From positions 1-64,000 of the forward strand of contig NZ_BBYR01000013.1 in NCBI RefSeq assembly GCF_001293525.1: 64,000 bases of DNA, written 5' to 3'. The notes under the pieces were generated by a model, which was given only the letters and a program-made list of their open reading frames with translations, was not told the DNA's origin and did not search any database. The stretch is from Pseudideonella sakaiensis. Its GTDB lineage: Bacteria > Pseudomonadota > Gammaproteobacteria > Burkholderiales > Burkholderiaceae_C. Both the position numbers and the translations under genes were made by a program. This document shows positions 56,625 to 64,000 of the stretch, piece after piece; positions within the stretch are counted from its first letter, which is position 1, and every line of letters begins with the position of its first letter.

Positions 56625-57761
56625 ATGGAACGCGACCAGGCCTCGAAATTCGTCAACGACCTGCTGCGGCTGATGATCAGCCGCAATGGCTCGGACCTGT
56701 TCCTGACCGCGGACTTCCCGCCGGCGATCAAGGTCGACGGCAAGGTGACCAAGGTCTCGCCGCAGCCGCTGACCGGCCAGCACACGCTGGCGCTGGCGCG
56801 CGCGGTGATGAACGACAAGCAGGCGGCCGAGTTCGAGCGCACCAAGGAGTGCAACTTCGCGATCTCGCCGCAGGGCGTCGGGCGCTTCCGCGTCAATGCC
56901 TTCGTGCAGCAGGGCCACGTCGGCCTGGTGATGCGGACCATCCCGCAGGTGCTGCCGACGATCGACGGGCTGCGGCTGCCGGAGGTGCTGAAGGAAGTCG
57001 CGATGACCAAGCGCGGCCTGGTGGTCTTCGTCGGCGCCACCGGCTCCGGCAAGAGCACCTCGCTGGCGGCGATGATCAACCACCGCAACGAGCACTCGCA
57101 CGGCCACATCATCACGCTCGAGGACCCGGTGGAGTTCGTGCACCCGCACAAGAACTGCATCATCACCCAGCGCGAGATCGGCCTGGACACCGAGGACTGG
57201 GGCCCGGCGCTGAAGAACTCGCTGCGCCAGGCGCCGGACGTGATCCTGATGGGCGAGATCCGCGACCGCGAATCGATGGACCATGCCGTCGCCTTCGCCG
57301 AGACCGGCCACCTGTGCATGGCCACGCTGCACGCCAACAGCGCGAACCAGGCGCTCGACCGGATCATCAACTTCTTCCCCGAGGAGCGGCGCACCCAGCT
57401 GCTGATGGACCTGTCGCTGAACCTGCGCGGGCTGATCTCGCAGCGGCTGGTGCAGCACCAGGACGGCAAGGGGCGGGTGGCCGCGGTCGAGGTGATGCTG
57501 AACTCGCCGCTGATCTCGGACCTGATCTTCAAGGGCGAGGTCACCGAGATCAAGGAGATCATGCGGCGCTCGCGCGAGCTCGGCATGCAGACCTTCGACC
57601 AGAGCCTGTTCGACCTCTACGAGGCGAACATGATCACGATGGAGGACGCGCTGCGCAACGCGGACTCGATCAACGACCTGCGGCTGAACATCAAGCTGAA
57701 CAGCCAGCGGGCGCGCAACAAGGACCTGTCCTCGGGGACCGAGCACCTCGCGATTGTTTGA
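56625..57761 (+). CDS. pilU: PilT paralogue, retraction accessory ATPase PilU
   Basis: The 378-residue protein starts MERDQASKFVNDLLRLMISR with GSDLFLTADFPPAIK, typical of PilU. It has Walker A GATGSGKST, ITLEDPVEF, VILMGEIRDRESMDHAV and AETGHLCMATLHANSANQALDR. The C-terminal helix region (DLYEANMITMEDALRNADS) is longer than that of PilT. PilU works with PilT under load and cannot replace it. A GAAGGA ribosome site precedes the ATG. The stop is followed by a run of C and strong hairpins. Confidence 0.96.
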   Translation: MERDQASKFVNDLLRLMISRNGSDLFLTADFPPAIKVDGKVTKVSPQPLTGQHTLALARAVMNDKQAAEFERTKECNFAISPQGVGRFRVNAFVQQGHVGLVMRTIPQVLPTIDGLRLPEVLKEVAMTKRGLVVFVGATGSGKSTSLAAMINHRNEHSHGHIITLEDPVEFVHPHKNCIITQREIGLDTEDWGPALKNSLRQAPDVILMGEIRDRESMDHAVAFAETGHLCMATLHANSANQALDRIINFFPEERRTQLLMDLSLNLRGLISQRLVQHQDGKGRVAAVEVMLNSPLISDLIFKGEVTEIKEIMRRSRELGMQTFDQSLFDLYEANMITMEDALRNADSINDLRLNIKLNSQRARNKDLSSGTEHLAIV

Positions 57762-57771
57762 CCCCCCCCCG

Positions 57772-57834
57772 GAGCGGCTGACGCCGCTCCCCCCCAGGGG
57801 GGCGCCGCCAGTGGGCGGGCGGAGCCCGCCCACG
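57772..57834. terminator. Twin hairpins after pilU
   Basis: An 8-bp stem GGAGCGGC/GCCGCTCC with loop TGAC (57772-57791) is followed by CCCCCC-A-GGGGGG, then a 10-bp stem GTGGGCGGGC/GCCCGCCCAC with loop GGA (57812-57834). No T run follows, so they are not classical intrinsic terminators, but they end the pilTU unit and may act with Rho or protect the 3' end. Similar GC hairpins recur in related genomes as far as I recall, so they may be a repetitive element. Confidence 0.5.
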
Positions 57835-57850
57835 GCGTCCGCTTGAGGGA

Positions 57851-58000
57851 AGGCTTCGCTTCGCTCGCCTTTCTCGCTTCGGGTAGAGGCTTCGCTTCGC
57901 TCGCCTTTCTCGCTTCGGGCGGAGGCTTCGCTTCGCTTGCCCTTTTGCTTTGGGGAGGGCTTCGCTTCGCTTGCCTTCTCGCTTCGGGGTAGGCTTCGTG
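57851..58000. repeat. 36-bp imperfect tandem repeat, four copies and a fragment
   Basis: Units start at 57851, 57887, 57923 and about 57957, each beginning AGGCTTCGCTTCGCT and running through GCCTTTCTCGCTTCGG. A fifth fragment starts at 57991. Copies 1 and 2 are almost identical; later ones diverge. The period of 36 keeps one frame open on the minus strand, where it would give a 12-residue repeat rich in Ser, Glu, Lys and Arg, but no start codon with a ribosome site or a protein family supports a gene. The gap between pilU and the next gene (297 bases) holds only the hairpins and this array. Confidence 0.9.
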
Positions 58001-58058
58001 CTGGTTCGGTGCCGGGGTCCGGGGCCGGGTGGATGGACGACGATCGAGGAGGCGGGGC

Positions 58059-58949
58059 TTGAGCAAGACCTACGAGGCGGTGCCGGCGCAGACGGTGGCT
58101 TTTCTGGGGCTGGGGGTGATGGGCTATCCGATGGCCGGGCACCTGGCGCGGGCGGGGCACCGGGTGACGGTCTACAACCGGACCGCGGCGAAGGCGGCGC
58201 AGTGGGCGGCGGAGTACGGGGGCGGTGCGGCGGCGACGCCGCGCGAGGCGGTGGCGGGCGCGAGCCTGGTGTTCTGCTGCGTCGGCAACGACGACGACCT
58301 CCGCTCGGTGGTGCTGGGCGACGACGGGGCCTTCGCGGGCATGGCGGCCGATGCGGTGTTCGTCGACCACACCACGGCCTCGGCCGCGGTGGCGCGCGAG
58401 CTGGCGGCGGTGGCGCGCACGCGCGGGCTGCACTTCGTCGACGCGCCGGTCTCGGGCGGCAACCTGGGCGCGATCAACGGCGTGCTGACGGTGATGTGCG
58501 GCGGCGACGAGGCCGCCTTCGCGCGCGCGCAGCCGGTGGCGATGGCCTTCTCGAAGGCGGTCACGCGGCTGGGCGACTCGGGCGCGGGCCAGCTCGCGAA
58601 GATGGTCAACCAGATCGCGATCGCCGGGCTGGTGCAGGGCCTGGCCGAGGCCATCGCCTTCGGCGAGAAGGCCGGGCTGGACATGAAGGCGGTGCTCGGC
58701 GTGATCGGCAAGGGCGCCGCGCAGAGCTGGCAGATGGACAACCGCGGCCCGACCATGGTCGAGGACCGCTTCGACTTCGGCTTCGCGGTCGACTGGATGC
58801 GCAAGGACCTGGGCCTGGTGCTCGACGAGGCCCGGCGCAACGGCGCCCGGCTGCCGGTCACGGCGCTGGTCGACCAGTTCTACGCGGCGCTGCAGGCCGA
58901 GGGCGGCGGGCGCTGGGACACCTCGAGCCTGATCCGGCGGGTGCGCTGA
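58059..58949 (+). CDS. NAD(P)-dependent beta-hydroxyacid dehydrogenase (3-hydroxyisobutyrate dehydrogenase family)
   Basis: The 296-residue protein has TTG start 58059 with a strong GAGGAGG site 7 bases before it. The nucleotide site is VAFLGLGVMGYPMAGHLARAG. FVDAPVSGGNLGAINGVLTVMCGG carries the family signature, the catalytic Lys is in GAGQLAKMVNQIAIAG, and KDLGLVLDEARRNGARLPVTALVDQFY closes the protein. It oxidises a 3-hydroxy acid such as 3-hydroxyisobutyrate, or reduces tartronate semialdehyde. The latter would link to glyoxylate from glycolate, but no other gene of that route lies here. Confidence 0.93.
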   Translation: MSKTYEAVPAQTVAFLGLGVMGYPMAGHLARAGHRVTVYNRTAAKAAQWAAEYGGGAAATPREAVAGASLVFCCVGNDDDLRSVVLGDDGAFAGMAADAVFVDHTTASAAVARELAAVARTRGLHFVDAPVSGGNLGAINGVLTVMCGGDEAAFARAQPVAMAFSKAVTRLGDSGAGQLAKMVNQIAIAGLVQGLAEAIAFGEKAGLDMKAVLGVIGKGAAQSWQMDNRGPTMVEDRFDFGFAVDWMRKDLGLVLDEARRNGARLPVTALVDQFYAALQAEGGGRWDTSSLIRRVR

Positions 58950-58995
58950 GCCGCCGCACCGCTGGCGGCGGCACGGCGCCGCCGCGGGCGCCGGC

Positions 58996-59688
58996 TCAGC
59001 GTGCGGTGCTGGCCGGCGGTGCGGCAGGGATCGCGGCCCGGCGCGCCGGGTCGATCTGCGCCAGCTCGGCCTCGGAGATGACCTCGAGCACGCGCACCAC
59101 CTTCTGCACGCCGCTGACGCTGCGCGCGATGTCGGCCGCGCGGTTGGCCTCGCGCTCGGTCACGCGGCCCATCAGGTAGACGGTGCCGCGCTCGGTGACG
59201 ACCTTGAAGGCGTTCGCCATCAGGTCCTTCGCATCGACCAGCGAGGCCTTGACCTTGCCGGACAGGATGCTGTCGTTGGAGCGCACCGTCAGCGAGGAAT
59301 GGCCCATCACGGCCAGCTCGTTGACGACCGAGCGCACGTTCTCGACGCGCGACGCGGCCTCGCCGGCCGTGGCCCGGTCGGCCTCGGTCAGCGCCTCGCC
59401 GGTCAGCAGCACCAGCCGGTTGTAGCTCGTCACGTTGACGTGCACGCGCTCGCCGGTCAGCTCGGCGATGCGGCGCGACGCCTTCAGCTCGATCGCCTGG
59501 TCCTCGATCTGGGCGCCGGAGGTGCGGCGGTCGGTGTACATCAGCGTGCCGCCGACCATCGCGCCGCCGACGATCAGCGGCGCGCAGGCCGCCAGCACGC
59601 CGCCGAGCGTAGCCGCGGCGACGCCGACGGCCAGCACGCGGGCGGCCCGGCGGCCGAGGGGGACGGGAGCGGAAGACCGCAGGGTCAT
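58996..59688 (-). CDS. dolP: BON-domain outer membrane lipoprotein DolP (YraP)
   Basis: The 230-residue protein has an Arg-containing start and a lipobox LAAC with the lipidated Cys near residue 35. Two BON domains follow (about 55-130 and 135-205), with [24 protein letters not shown] and [39 protein letters not shown]. DolP supports outer membrane integrity at division sites in E. coli. Its ATG overlaps the stop of diaA (ATGA). The order yraN-diaA-dolP with divergent rsmI is the same as in E. coli, though lpoA is absent. Confidence 0.93.
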   Translation of the reverse strand: MTLRSSAPVPLGRRAARVLAVGVAAATLGGVLAACAPLIVGGAMVGGTLMYTDRRTSGAQIEDQAIELKASRRIAELTGERVHVNVTSYNRLVLLTGEALTEADRATAGEAASRVENVRSVVNELAVMGHSSLTVRSNDSILSGKVKASLVDAKDLMANAFKVVTERGTVYLMGRVTEREANRAADIARSVSGVQKVVRVLEVISEAELAQIDPARRAAIPAAPPASTAR

Positions 59689-60281
59689 GGGAGTTCCTGT
59701 TCGCCGAGCAGTTGCAGGTCGACCGCGTCGCACAGGCAGTGCAGCGCGAGCAGGTGGACCTCCTGGATGCGCGCGGTGCGCTCGTGCGGCACGCAGATGT
59801 GCACGTCGGTCTCGGTCAGTCGCTCGTTCATCAGGCCGCCCTTGCGGCCCGTCATCGCGATGACCGTCATGTCCTTCGCGCGCGCGGCCTCGACGGCCGC
59901 CAGCACGTTCGGCGAGTTGCCGCTGGTGCTGATCGCGAGCAGCACGTCGCCCGGCTGGCCGAGCGCCTGCACCTGCTTGCTGAAGATGCTGTTGAAGTCG
60001 TAGTCGTTGCCGACCGCGGTCAGGATGGAGGTGTCCGTGGTCAGCGCGATCGCTGCCAGCCCGGGCCGCTCCCGCTCGAAGCGGCCGACGAACTCGGCCG
60101 CGAAGTGCTGCGCGTCGGCGGCCGAGCCGCCGTTGCCGCAGGCCAGCACCTTGCCGCCGGCCGTCAGGCAGCCGACCAGCGCGTGCACCGCATCGGCGAT
60201 CGGCCGGGCCAGCACCTCCGCGGCCTGGTACTTCAGGTCCGCACTGTCGAAGAACTGCTTCTGGATGCGTTGTTCGAGCAT
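59685..60281 (-). CDS. diaA: SIS-domain protein DiaA/GmhA family
   Basis: The 198-residue protein is one SIS domain: [63 protein letters not shown]-type core (split here into [20 protein letters not shown]), [14 protein letters not shown] and [17 protein letters not shown]. By neighbours (yraN upstream, dolP downstream) it is DiaA, a DnaA-binding initiation factor, rather than the sedoheptulose isomerase GmhA, which shares the fold. Its stop overlaps the dolP start. Confidence 0.88.
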   Translation of the reverse strand: MLEQRIQKQFFDSADLKYQAAEVLARPIADAVHALVGCLTAGGKVLACGNGGSAADAQHFAAEFVGRFERERPGLAAIALTTDTSILTAVGNDYDFNSIFSKQVQALGQPGDVLLAISTSGNSPNVLAAVEAARAKDMTVIAMTGRKGGLMNERLTETDVHICVPHERTARIQEVHLLALHCLCDAVDLQLLGEQELP

Positions 60282-60396
60282 GGCGGATGATATGACACGC
60301 CCCGGGATGGGGCGGTTCCACAGCGCCCAGCGGCACGCGACCGGGGATGACGGCCGCGGCGGCCCGGAACGCGCCGCCGCGCCGGCCCGCCGCCCC

Positions 60397-60777
60397 TCAC
60401 TCCCCGGCCTCGAAGGCGCCGCGCAGCCAGCACACCGCGTCGCCGTCGATCGCGACCACGTCGAAGCGGCAGGGCGGCAGCACGGCGAGCCGGCGCAGGA
60501 AACAGCGGGCCGCGAAGACCAGGCGGCGGCGCTTGCCGGCGCCGATGCTGGCGGCGGCGCCGCCATGCTCGCCGCGGCGGCGCGCCCGCACCTCGACGAA
60601 GACGAGGGTGCCGTCGGGCTCGCGCAGCACCAGGTCGATCTCGCCGCCGGGGCGGCGCGGGCCGGCCGCCACCCGATAATTGCGCTGCACCAGCATCAGG
60701 CCCTGCCGCTGCAGGTGCGCGAGCGCCGCCTGCTCCGCCCGCTGGCCCACCCGAGTGGTCGTTCCCGACGTGTCCAT
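60397..60777 (-). CDS. yraN: YraN family protein (UPF0102, endonuclease-like fold)
   Basis: The 126-residue protein has the YraN pattern [48 protein letters not shown] and [13 protein letters not shown]. The GEIDL...VEVR block is a restriction-endonuclease-like active site (Asp, Glu-x-Lys/Arg variant). Its function is not settled. Its first codons overlap those of the divergent rsmI gene by 8 bases. It lies 115 bases upstream of diaA. Confidence 0.93.
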   Translation of the reverse strand: MDTSGTTTRVGQRAEQAALAHLQRQGLMLVQRNYRVAAGPRRPGGEIDLVLREPDGTLVFVEVRARRRGEHGGAAASIGAGKRRRLVFAARCFLRRLAVLPPCRFDVVAIDGDAVCWLRGAFEAGE

Positions 60778-61795
60778 CCCCTCCGCCCCCCTGCTGCGCC
60801 AGGCCGCCGCCGCGGCCGCCGGCCACCAGCATTTCCCGCCGGCGGCGCTCTACCTGGTGGCCACGCCGATCGGCAACCTGGCCGACCTGACGCTGCGCGC
60901 GATCCACCTGCTGGGCCTGGTGGACGCGGTGGCCTGCGAGGACACGCGCCACAGCGCCGCGCTGCTGCACCACCTCGGCCTGGACAAGCCCTTGCTGGCG
61001 CTGCACCGGCACAACGAGCATGCGGCCAGCGCCGCGGTGCTGCAACGGCTCGCGCGGGGGGAACGGGTGGCCTATGTGAGCGATGCCGGCACCCCGGCGC
61101 TGAGCGACCCGGGCGCGGTGCTGGTGGCCGCGGCGCAGGCGGCCGGGCACCCGACGCTGCCGATCCCCGGCGCCAGCAGCGCAACCGCCGCGCTGAGCGT
61201 GGCGGGCGACACCAGCGGGCGCGGCGTGCGGCTGCTGGGCTTCCTGCCGGCGCGCGGCGCCGAGCGCAGTGCTGCGCTGCAGGCGCTGGCCGGCGACCCG
61301 GACGCCCAGGTGCTGTTCGAGGCGCCGCACCGCATCGAGGCGCTCGCGCGCGAGCTCGCCGACGCGGCGCCCGCACGCCGCCTCACGCTGGCGCGCGAGC
61401 TGACCAAGCAGTTCGAGGCGGTGAGCACGCTCGACGCGTCGACCCTGCCGGCCTGGCTGGCCGCCGATGCGAACCGGCGGCGCGGCGAGTTCGTGCTGGT
61501 GCTGCACGGGCGCCCCGCGGCCACGGACGGCATGGTCGCGGACGAGCTGCCGGGCGAGCCTGCGCTGCGGGTGCTGCTGCGCACGCTGCCGCTGAAGCAG
61601 GCCGCGGCGCTGGCGGCCGAGCTCGGCGGCGGCTCGCGCAAGGCGCTCTATCAACGCGCGCTCGCGTGGCGGCGGGCCGAGGACGCGGGGGCCTCGGGCG
61701 ACGATGCCGCCGACGGCGAGGACACCGACCTCGGCGAGGGTGCGGGCGACGGCGCGGGCGAGGGCGGCGCCGCCGGGGACGACGCGCCCCGCTGA
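60770..61795 (+). CDS. rsmI: 16S rRNA (cytidine1402-2'-O)-methyltransferase RsmI
   Basis: The 341-residue protein starts with GTG at 60770 (homology begins soon after). It has LYLVATPIGNLADLTLRAI, VACEDTRHSAALLHHLG, RVAYVSDAGTPALSDPGAVLV, PIPGASSATAALSVAG, FLPARGAERSAAL and LVLHGRPA, all signatures of the tetrapyrrole-methylase-fold RsmI. It methylates the ribose of C1402 in the ribosomal decoding site using SAM. The C-terminal ~40 residues are an acidic Gly/Asp/Glu tail not usual for the family. Its 5' end overlaps the divergent yraN start. Confidence 0.95.
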   Translation: MSIPSAPLLRQAAAAAAGHQHFPPAALYLVATPIGNLADLTLRAIHLLGLVDAVACEDTRHSAALLHHLGLDKPLLALHRHNEHAASAAVLQRLARGERVAYVSDAGTPALSDPGAVLVAAAQAAGHPTLPIPGASSATAALSVAGDTSGRGVRLLGFLPARGAERSAALQALAGDPDAQVLFEAPHRIEALARELADAAPARRLTLARELTKQFEAVSTLDASTLPAWLAADANRRRGEFVLVLHGRPAATDGMVADELPGEPALRVLLRTLPLKQAAALAAELGGGSRKALYQRALAWRRAEDAGASGDDAADGEDTDLGEGAGDGAGEGGAAGDDAPR

Positions 61796-61925
61796 GGGCC
61801 TGGCCGCGGCCGGCGCGCCGGGGCCGCGGGCGGCCCGCCGCGACCGGCCCGCCCGCCCCCCACGCCGCCGGTCGCGCGGCCGGCACCCCCCGCGCCGCAC
61901 GCCGCACAGGGAGAAGCTCGCTCCC

Positions 61926-61931
61926 TACAAT
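61926..61931 (+). promoter_or_regulatory. -10-like box directly ahead of tldD
   Basis: TACAAT (61926-61931) matches the sigma-70 -10 at 5 of 6 positions and ends 6 bases before the ATG of tldD. A GGGAGAAG at 61909-61916 is too far from the start to serve as a ribosome site. Transcription from here would begin at the start codon itself. Confidence 0.45.
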
Positions 61932-61937
61932 GACCCG

Positions 61938-63416
61938 ATGATCTCGCGCGAACCCACCCTCGAACGCCTGGCCATCGCCCGCTCGCTGCTGCTGGAGCCG
62001 TTCGGGCTCGACGAGGCGGCGCTGAAACGCGCGCTGGGCGTGATCGGCGCCCACCGCATCGACGACGCGGACCTCTACTTCCAGACCACGCGCAGCGAGG
62101 GCTGGAGCCTGGAGGAGGGCATCGTCAAGAGCGGCAGCTTCGGCATCGACCAGGGCGTGGGCGTGCGCGCGGTGGCCGGCGAGAAGACGGCCTTCGCCTA
62201 CTCGGACGACATCTCGGAGGCGGCACTGCTGGACGCCGCGACGACGGTGCGCACGATCGCCGCCGCCGGCCAGAGCCGGCGCGTCAAGGTCGGCGGGCCG
62301 GCGCCGCAGATCGCGCGCAGCCGCGCGCTGTACGCGCCGGCCGACCCGATCGCCACGCTGGACAGCCGCCAGAAGGTGGCGCTGCTGGAACGCGTCGAGG
62401 CGCTGGCCCGCGCGAAGGACCCGCGCATCAAGCAGGTCATGGCCGGCCTCGCCGGCGAGTACGACGTGGTGCTGGTGGCGCGCGCCGACGGCACGCTCGC
62501 GGCCGACGTGCGGCCGCTGGTGCGCCTGTCGGTGACGGTGATCGCCGAGCAGACCGTCGAGGGCCGCACGCGGCGCGAGAGCGGCAGCGCCGGCGGCGGC
62601 GGCCGCTTCGGCTTCGCCTATTTCGACGACGCGGTGGTGCAGGGCTACGTCGACGCGGCGGTGCGCGCGGCGCTGACCAACCTGGAATCGCGCCCGGCAC
62701 CGGCCGGCGAGATGAGCGTGGTGCTCGGCGCCGGCTGGCCCGGCATCCTGCTGCACGAGGCGATCGGCCACGGCCTCGAGGGCGACTTCAACCGCAAGGG
62801 CTCGAGCGCCTTCGCCGGCCGCATCGGCCAGCGCGTGGCCGCCCGCGGCGTGACGGTGCTCGACGACGGCACGCTGCCGGACCGCCGCGGCTCGCTGAAC
62901 GTCGACGACGAGGGCAACCCCAGCCAGCGCAACGTGCTGATCGAGGACGGCATCCTGAAGGGCTACATCCAGGACGCGATGAACGCCCGGCTGATGAAGG
63001 TCAAGCCGACCGGCAACGGCCGCCGCGAGAGCTACGCCGCGGTGCCGATGCCGCGCATGACGAACACCTACATGCTCGGCGGCGACCGCGCCCCCGAGGA
63101 GATCGTCGCGGGCCTCAAGCGTGGCCTCTACGCCACCAACTTCGGCGGCGGCCAGGTCGACATCACCAGCGGCAAGTTCGTGTTCTCCGCCAGCGAGGCC
63201 TTCTGGGTGGAGAACGGGAAGATCCAGTACCCCGTGAAGGGGGCCACGCTGATCGGCAACGGCCCCGACGCGCTGACCCGGGTCAGCGCCATCGGCAACG
63301 ACATGAGGCTGGACACCGGCGTCGGCACCTGCGGCAAGGAAGGCCAGAGCGTGCCGGTCGGCGTCGGCCAGCCGACGCTGCGCATCGACCGGCTGACGGT
63401 GGGCGGCACCGCCTGA
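61938..63416 (+). CDS. tldD: Metalloprotease TldD
   Basis: The 492-residue protein has the TldD signatures: DADLYFQTTRSEGWSLEEG, GVGVRAVAGEKTAFAYSDD, the metal motif HEAIGHGLEGD (HExxxH), DDGTLPDRRGSLNVDDEG, NARLMKVKPTGNGRRESY and GTCGKEGQSVPVGVGQPTLR at the end. With TldE/PmbA it forms a protease that trims peptides such as microcin B17 and antitoxin CcdA. No tldE lies in the window. A TACAAT box is 6 bases before the ATG and no ribosome site is near. An 11-bp hairpin follows the stop. Confidence 0.96.
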   Translation: MISREPTLERLAIARSLLLEPFGLDEAALKRALGVIGAHRIDDADLYFQTTRSEGWSLEEGIVKSGSFGIDQGVGVRAVAGEKTAFAYSDDISEAALLDAATTVRTIAAAGQSRRVKVGGPAPQIARSRALYAPADPIATLDSRQKVALLERVEALARAKDPRIKQVMAGLAGEYDVVLVARADGTLAADVRPLVRLSVTVIAEQTVEGRTRRESGSAGGGGRFGFAYFDDAVVQGYVDAAVRAALTNLESRPAPAGEMSVVLGAGWPGILLHEAIGHGLEGDFNRKGSSAFAGRIGQRVAARGVTVLDDGTLPDRRGSLNVDDEGNPSQRNVLIEDGILKGYIQDAMNARLMKVKPTGNGRRESYAAVPMPRMTNTYMLGGDRAPEEIVAGLKRGLYATNFGGGQVDITSGKFVFSASEAFWVENGKIQYPVKGATLIGNGPDALTRVSAIGNDMRLDTGVGTCGKEGQSVPVGVGQPTLRIDRLTVGGTA

Positions 63417-63421
63417 CGCGG

Positions 63422-63449
63422 GGCGCCTGCGGCCCGGTCCGCAGGCGCC
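63422..63449 (+). terminator. Hairpin after tldD
   Basis: GGCGCCTGCGG (63422-63432) and CCGCAGGCGCC (63439-63449) form a perfect 11-bp stem with loop CCCGGT, starting 6 bases after the tldD stop. There is no T run, so it may be a Rho-assisted or 3'-end-protecting hairpin. Confidence 0.55.
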
Positions 63450-63546
63450 GTCGCGGCCGGGCGCTCCCCATCAGGCGCCGGTTCGGTGCAGGCACGGCGT
63501 TTGCCGGCCCCAGGGCATCCCCGGACCCTGCCTGGAGGTCTGCGCC

Positions 63547-64000
63547 ATGGCCGTGCACCGATCGGAGTTCACCGTCCCCGCGGCGTCGAAGCCGCCCGTG
63601 TCCGCCGCGCGCGGCGCCCGCCGCTGGCTCGAGGACCTGCTCGCTCAGGCCGACGTGCGGATCGACGGCGACCGCCCCTGGGACCTGCGGCTGCACGCGC
63701 CCGGCGTTCCGGAGCGCGTGCTCGCGCAGGGCAGCCTCGGCCTGGGCGAGGCCTACATGGACGGCGACTGGAGCGCCGAGCGCCTGGACCAGCTGTTCGA
63801 GCGCATCGTGCGCGCGCGGCTCGCGGACCAGGTGCAGCCGCTGTCCATCGTCTGGCACCACCTGAAGGCGCGCTGGACGAACCGCCAGACCGCGCGCCGT
63901 GCCTGGGAGGTCGGCCGCCGGCACTACGACCTCGACGACGACGTCTACCAGGCCATGCTCGACCCGCGCATGACCTACACCTGCGGCTACTGGGCGCAGG
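63547..64000 (+). CDS. cfa: Cyclopropane-fatty-acyl-phospholipid synthase, 5' part
   Basis: Only the first 151 residues are in the window; the gene runs off the edge. It shows WLEDLLAQADVRIDGDRPWDLRLH, GLGEAYMDGDWSAERLDQLFERI, RRHYDLDDDVYQAMLDPRMTYTCGYW, the conserved N-terminal and early catalytic blocks of Cfa. The enzyme transfers a methylene group from SAM to double bonds of membrane phospholipids. A TGGAGG ribosome site lies about 10 bases before the ATG. Whether it is full length cannot be seen here. Confidence 0.93.
   Translation, partial: MAVHRSEFTVPAASKPPVSAARGARRWLEDLLAQADVRIDGDRPWDLRLHAPGVPERVLAQGSLGLGEAYMDGDWSAERLDQLFERIVRARLADQVQPLSIVWHHLKARWTNRQTARRAWEVGRRHYDLDDDVYQAMLDPRMTYTCGYWAQ

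Noticed and set aside
57851-58000. 36-bp repeats as a CRISPR array
   Set aside because: Units follow each other directly without spacers, vary in sequence, and no cas gene is near.
57851-58066. A minus-strand gene for a Ser/Glu/Lys/Arg-rich repeat protein over the 36-bp array
   Set aside because: Open frame only because the period is a multiple of three. No ribosome site, no recognised family, and it runs into the 5' end of pilU's neighbour and hairpins.

Overview
The window is chromosomal DNA from a very GC-rich betaproteobacterium, most likely of the Burkholderiales (Rubrivivax/Leptothrix/Ideonella-like). This rests on its base composition, the methionine synthase split into two genes, the PhaM granule regulator, DUF3567, retropepsin-like and DUF3108 proteins, the glcDEF-ubiA block and the yggS-pilT-pilU block. 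No tRNA, rRNA, insertion sequence, prophage or CRISPR array was seen. Genes are packed tightly, and every gap is shorter than 300 bases.

Layout. 1-250: end of a 7-bp tandem array. 250-3700: a secreted protein, then a GNAT, a degenerate GyrB-like ATPase and a DUF4256 protein in one operon. 2782-4657: an ECF41-type sigma factor and an SDR/epimerase partner behind a matching promoter. 4692-6996: small enzymes (GNAT, VOC, DHFR-like, Nudix, cupin). 7116-11301: DUF2946 protein, TonB receptor and PepSY protein, a metal-uptake operon. 11364-13654: DJ-1/PfpI, GNAT, GFA and cysteine-hydrolase genes. 13797-14415: a toxin-antitoxin pair with its operator. 14444-17640: AEC transporter and Rep-like helicase.

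17666-26193 is a signalling island: LytS-like histidine kinase, membrane protein, LytTR regulator, FecR-like protein, heme-c sensor (DUF3365-HAMP), Hanks Ser/Thr kinase with a duplicated C-terminal domain, and a diguanylate cyclase. The cyclase has its own flagellar sigma-28 type promoter, as does the MHYT-GGDEF-EAL protein at 33293-35407. 26340-33219: amidase, then the two halves of metH separated by a degenerate HD-GYP gene; the cobalamin half is preceded by an SAH riboswitch.

35501-43445: a double AAA+ ATPase, DUF3567, DUF3108, a catalytically degenerate FAH-family protein, a retropepsin-like protease, PhaM and a FIST protein. 43474-48522: glycolate oxidase glcDEF, with a perfect palindrome upstream, and ubiA. 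48548-54671: glutamate dehydrogenase, proC, putA and a divergent Lrp-type regulator, forming a proline/glutamate node that appears to have been inserted between yggS and proC. 54721-57761: yggS and the pilus retraction motors pilT and pilU, followed by hairpins and a 36-bp tandem repeat. 58059-64000: a beta-hydroxyacid dehydrogenase, the conserved dolP-diaA-yraN/rsmI cluster, tldD, and the start of cfa, cut by the window edge.

Themes that cross gene borders are c-di-GMP control tied to flagellar transcription, a composite phosphorylation/redox sensing island, and many start codons only 6-8 bases after a -10-like hexamer, which suggests frequent leaderless mRNAs.
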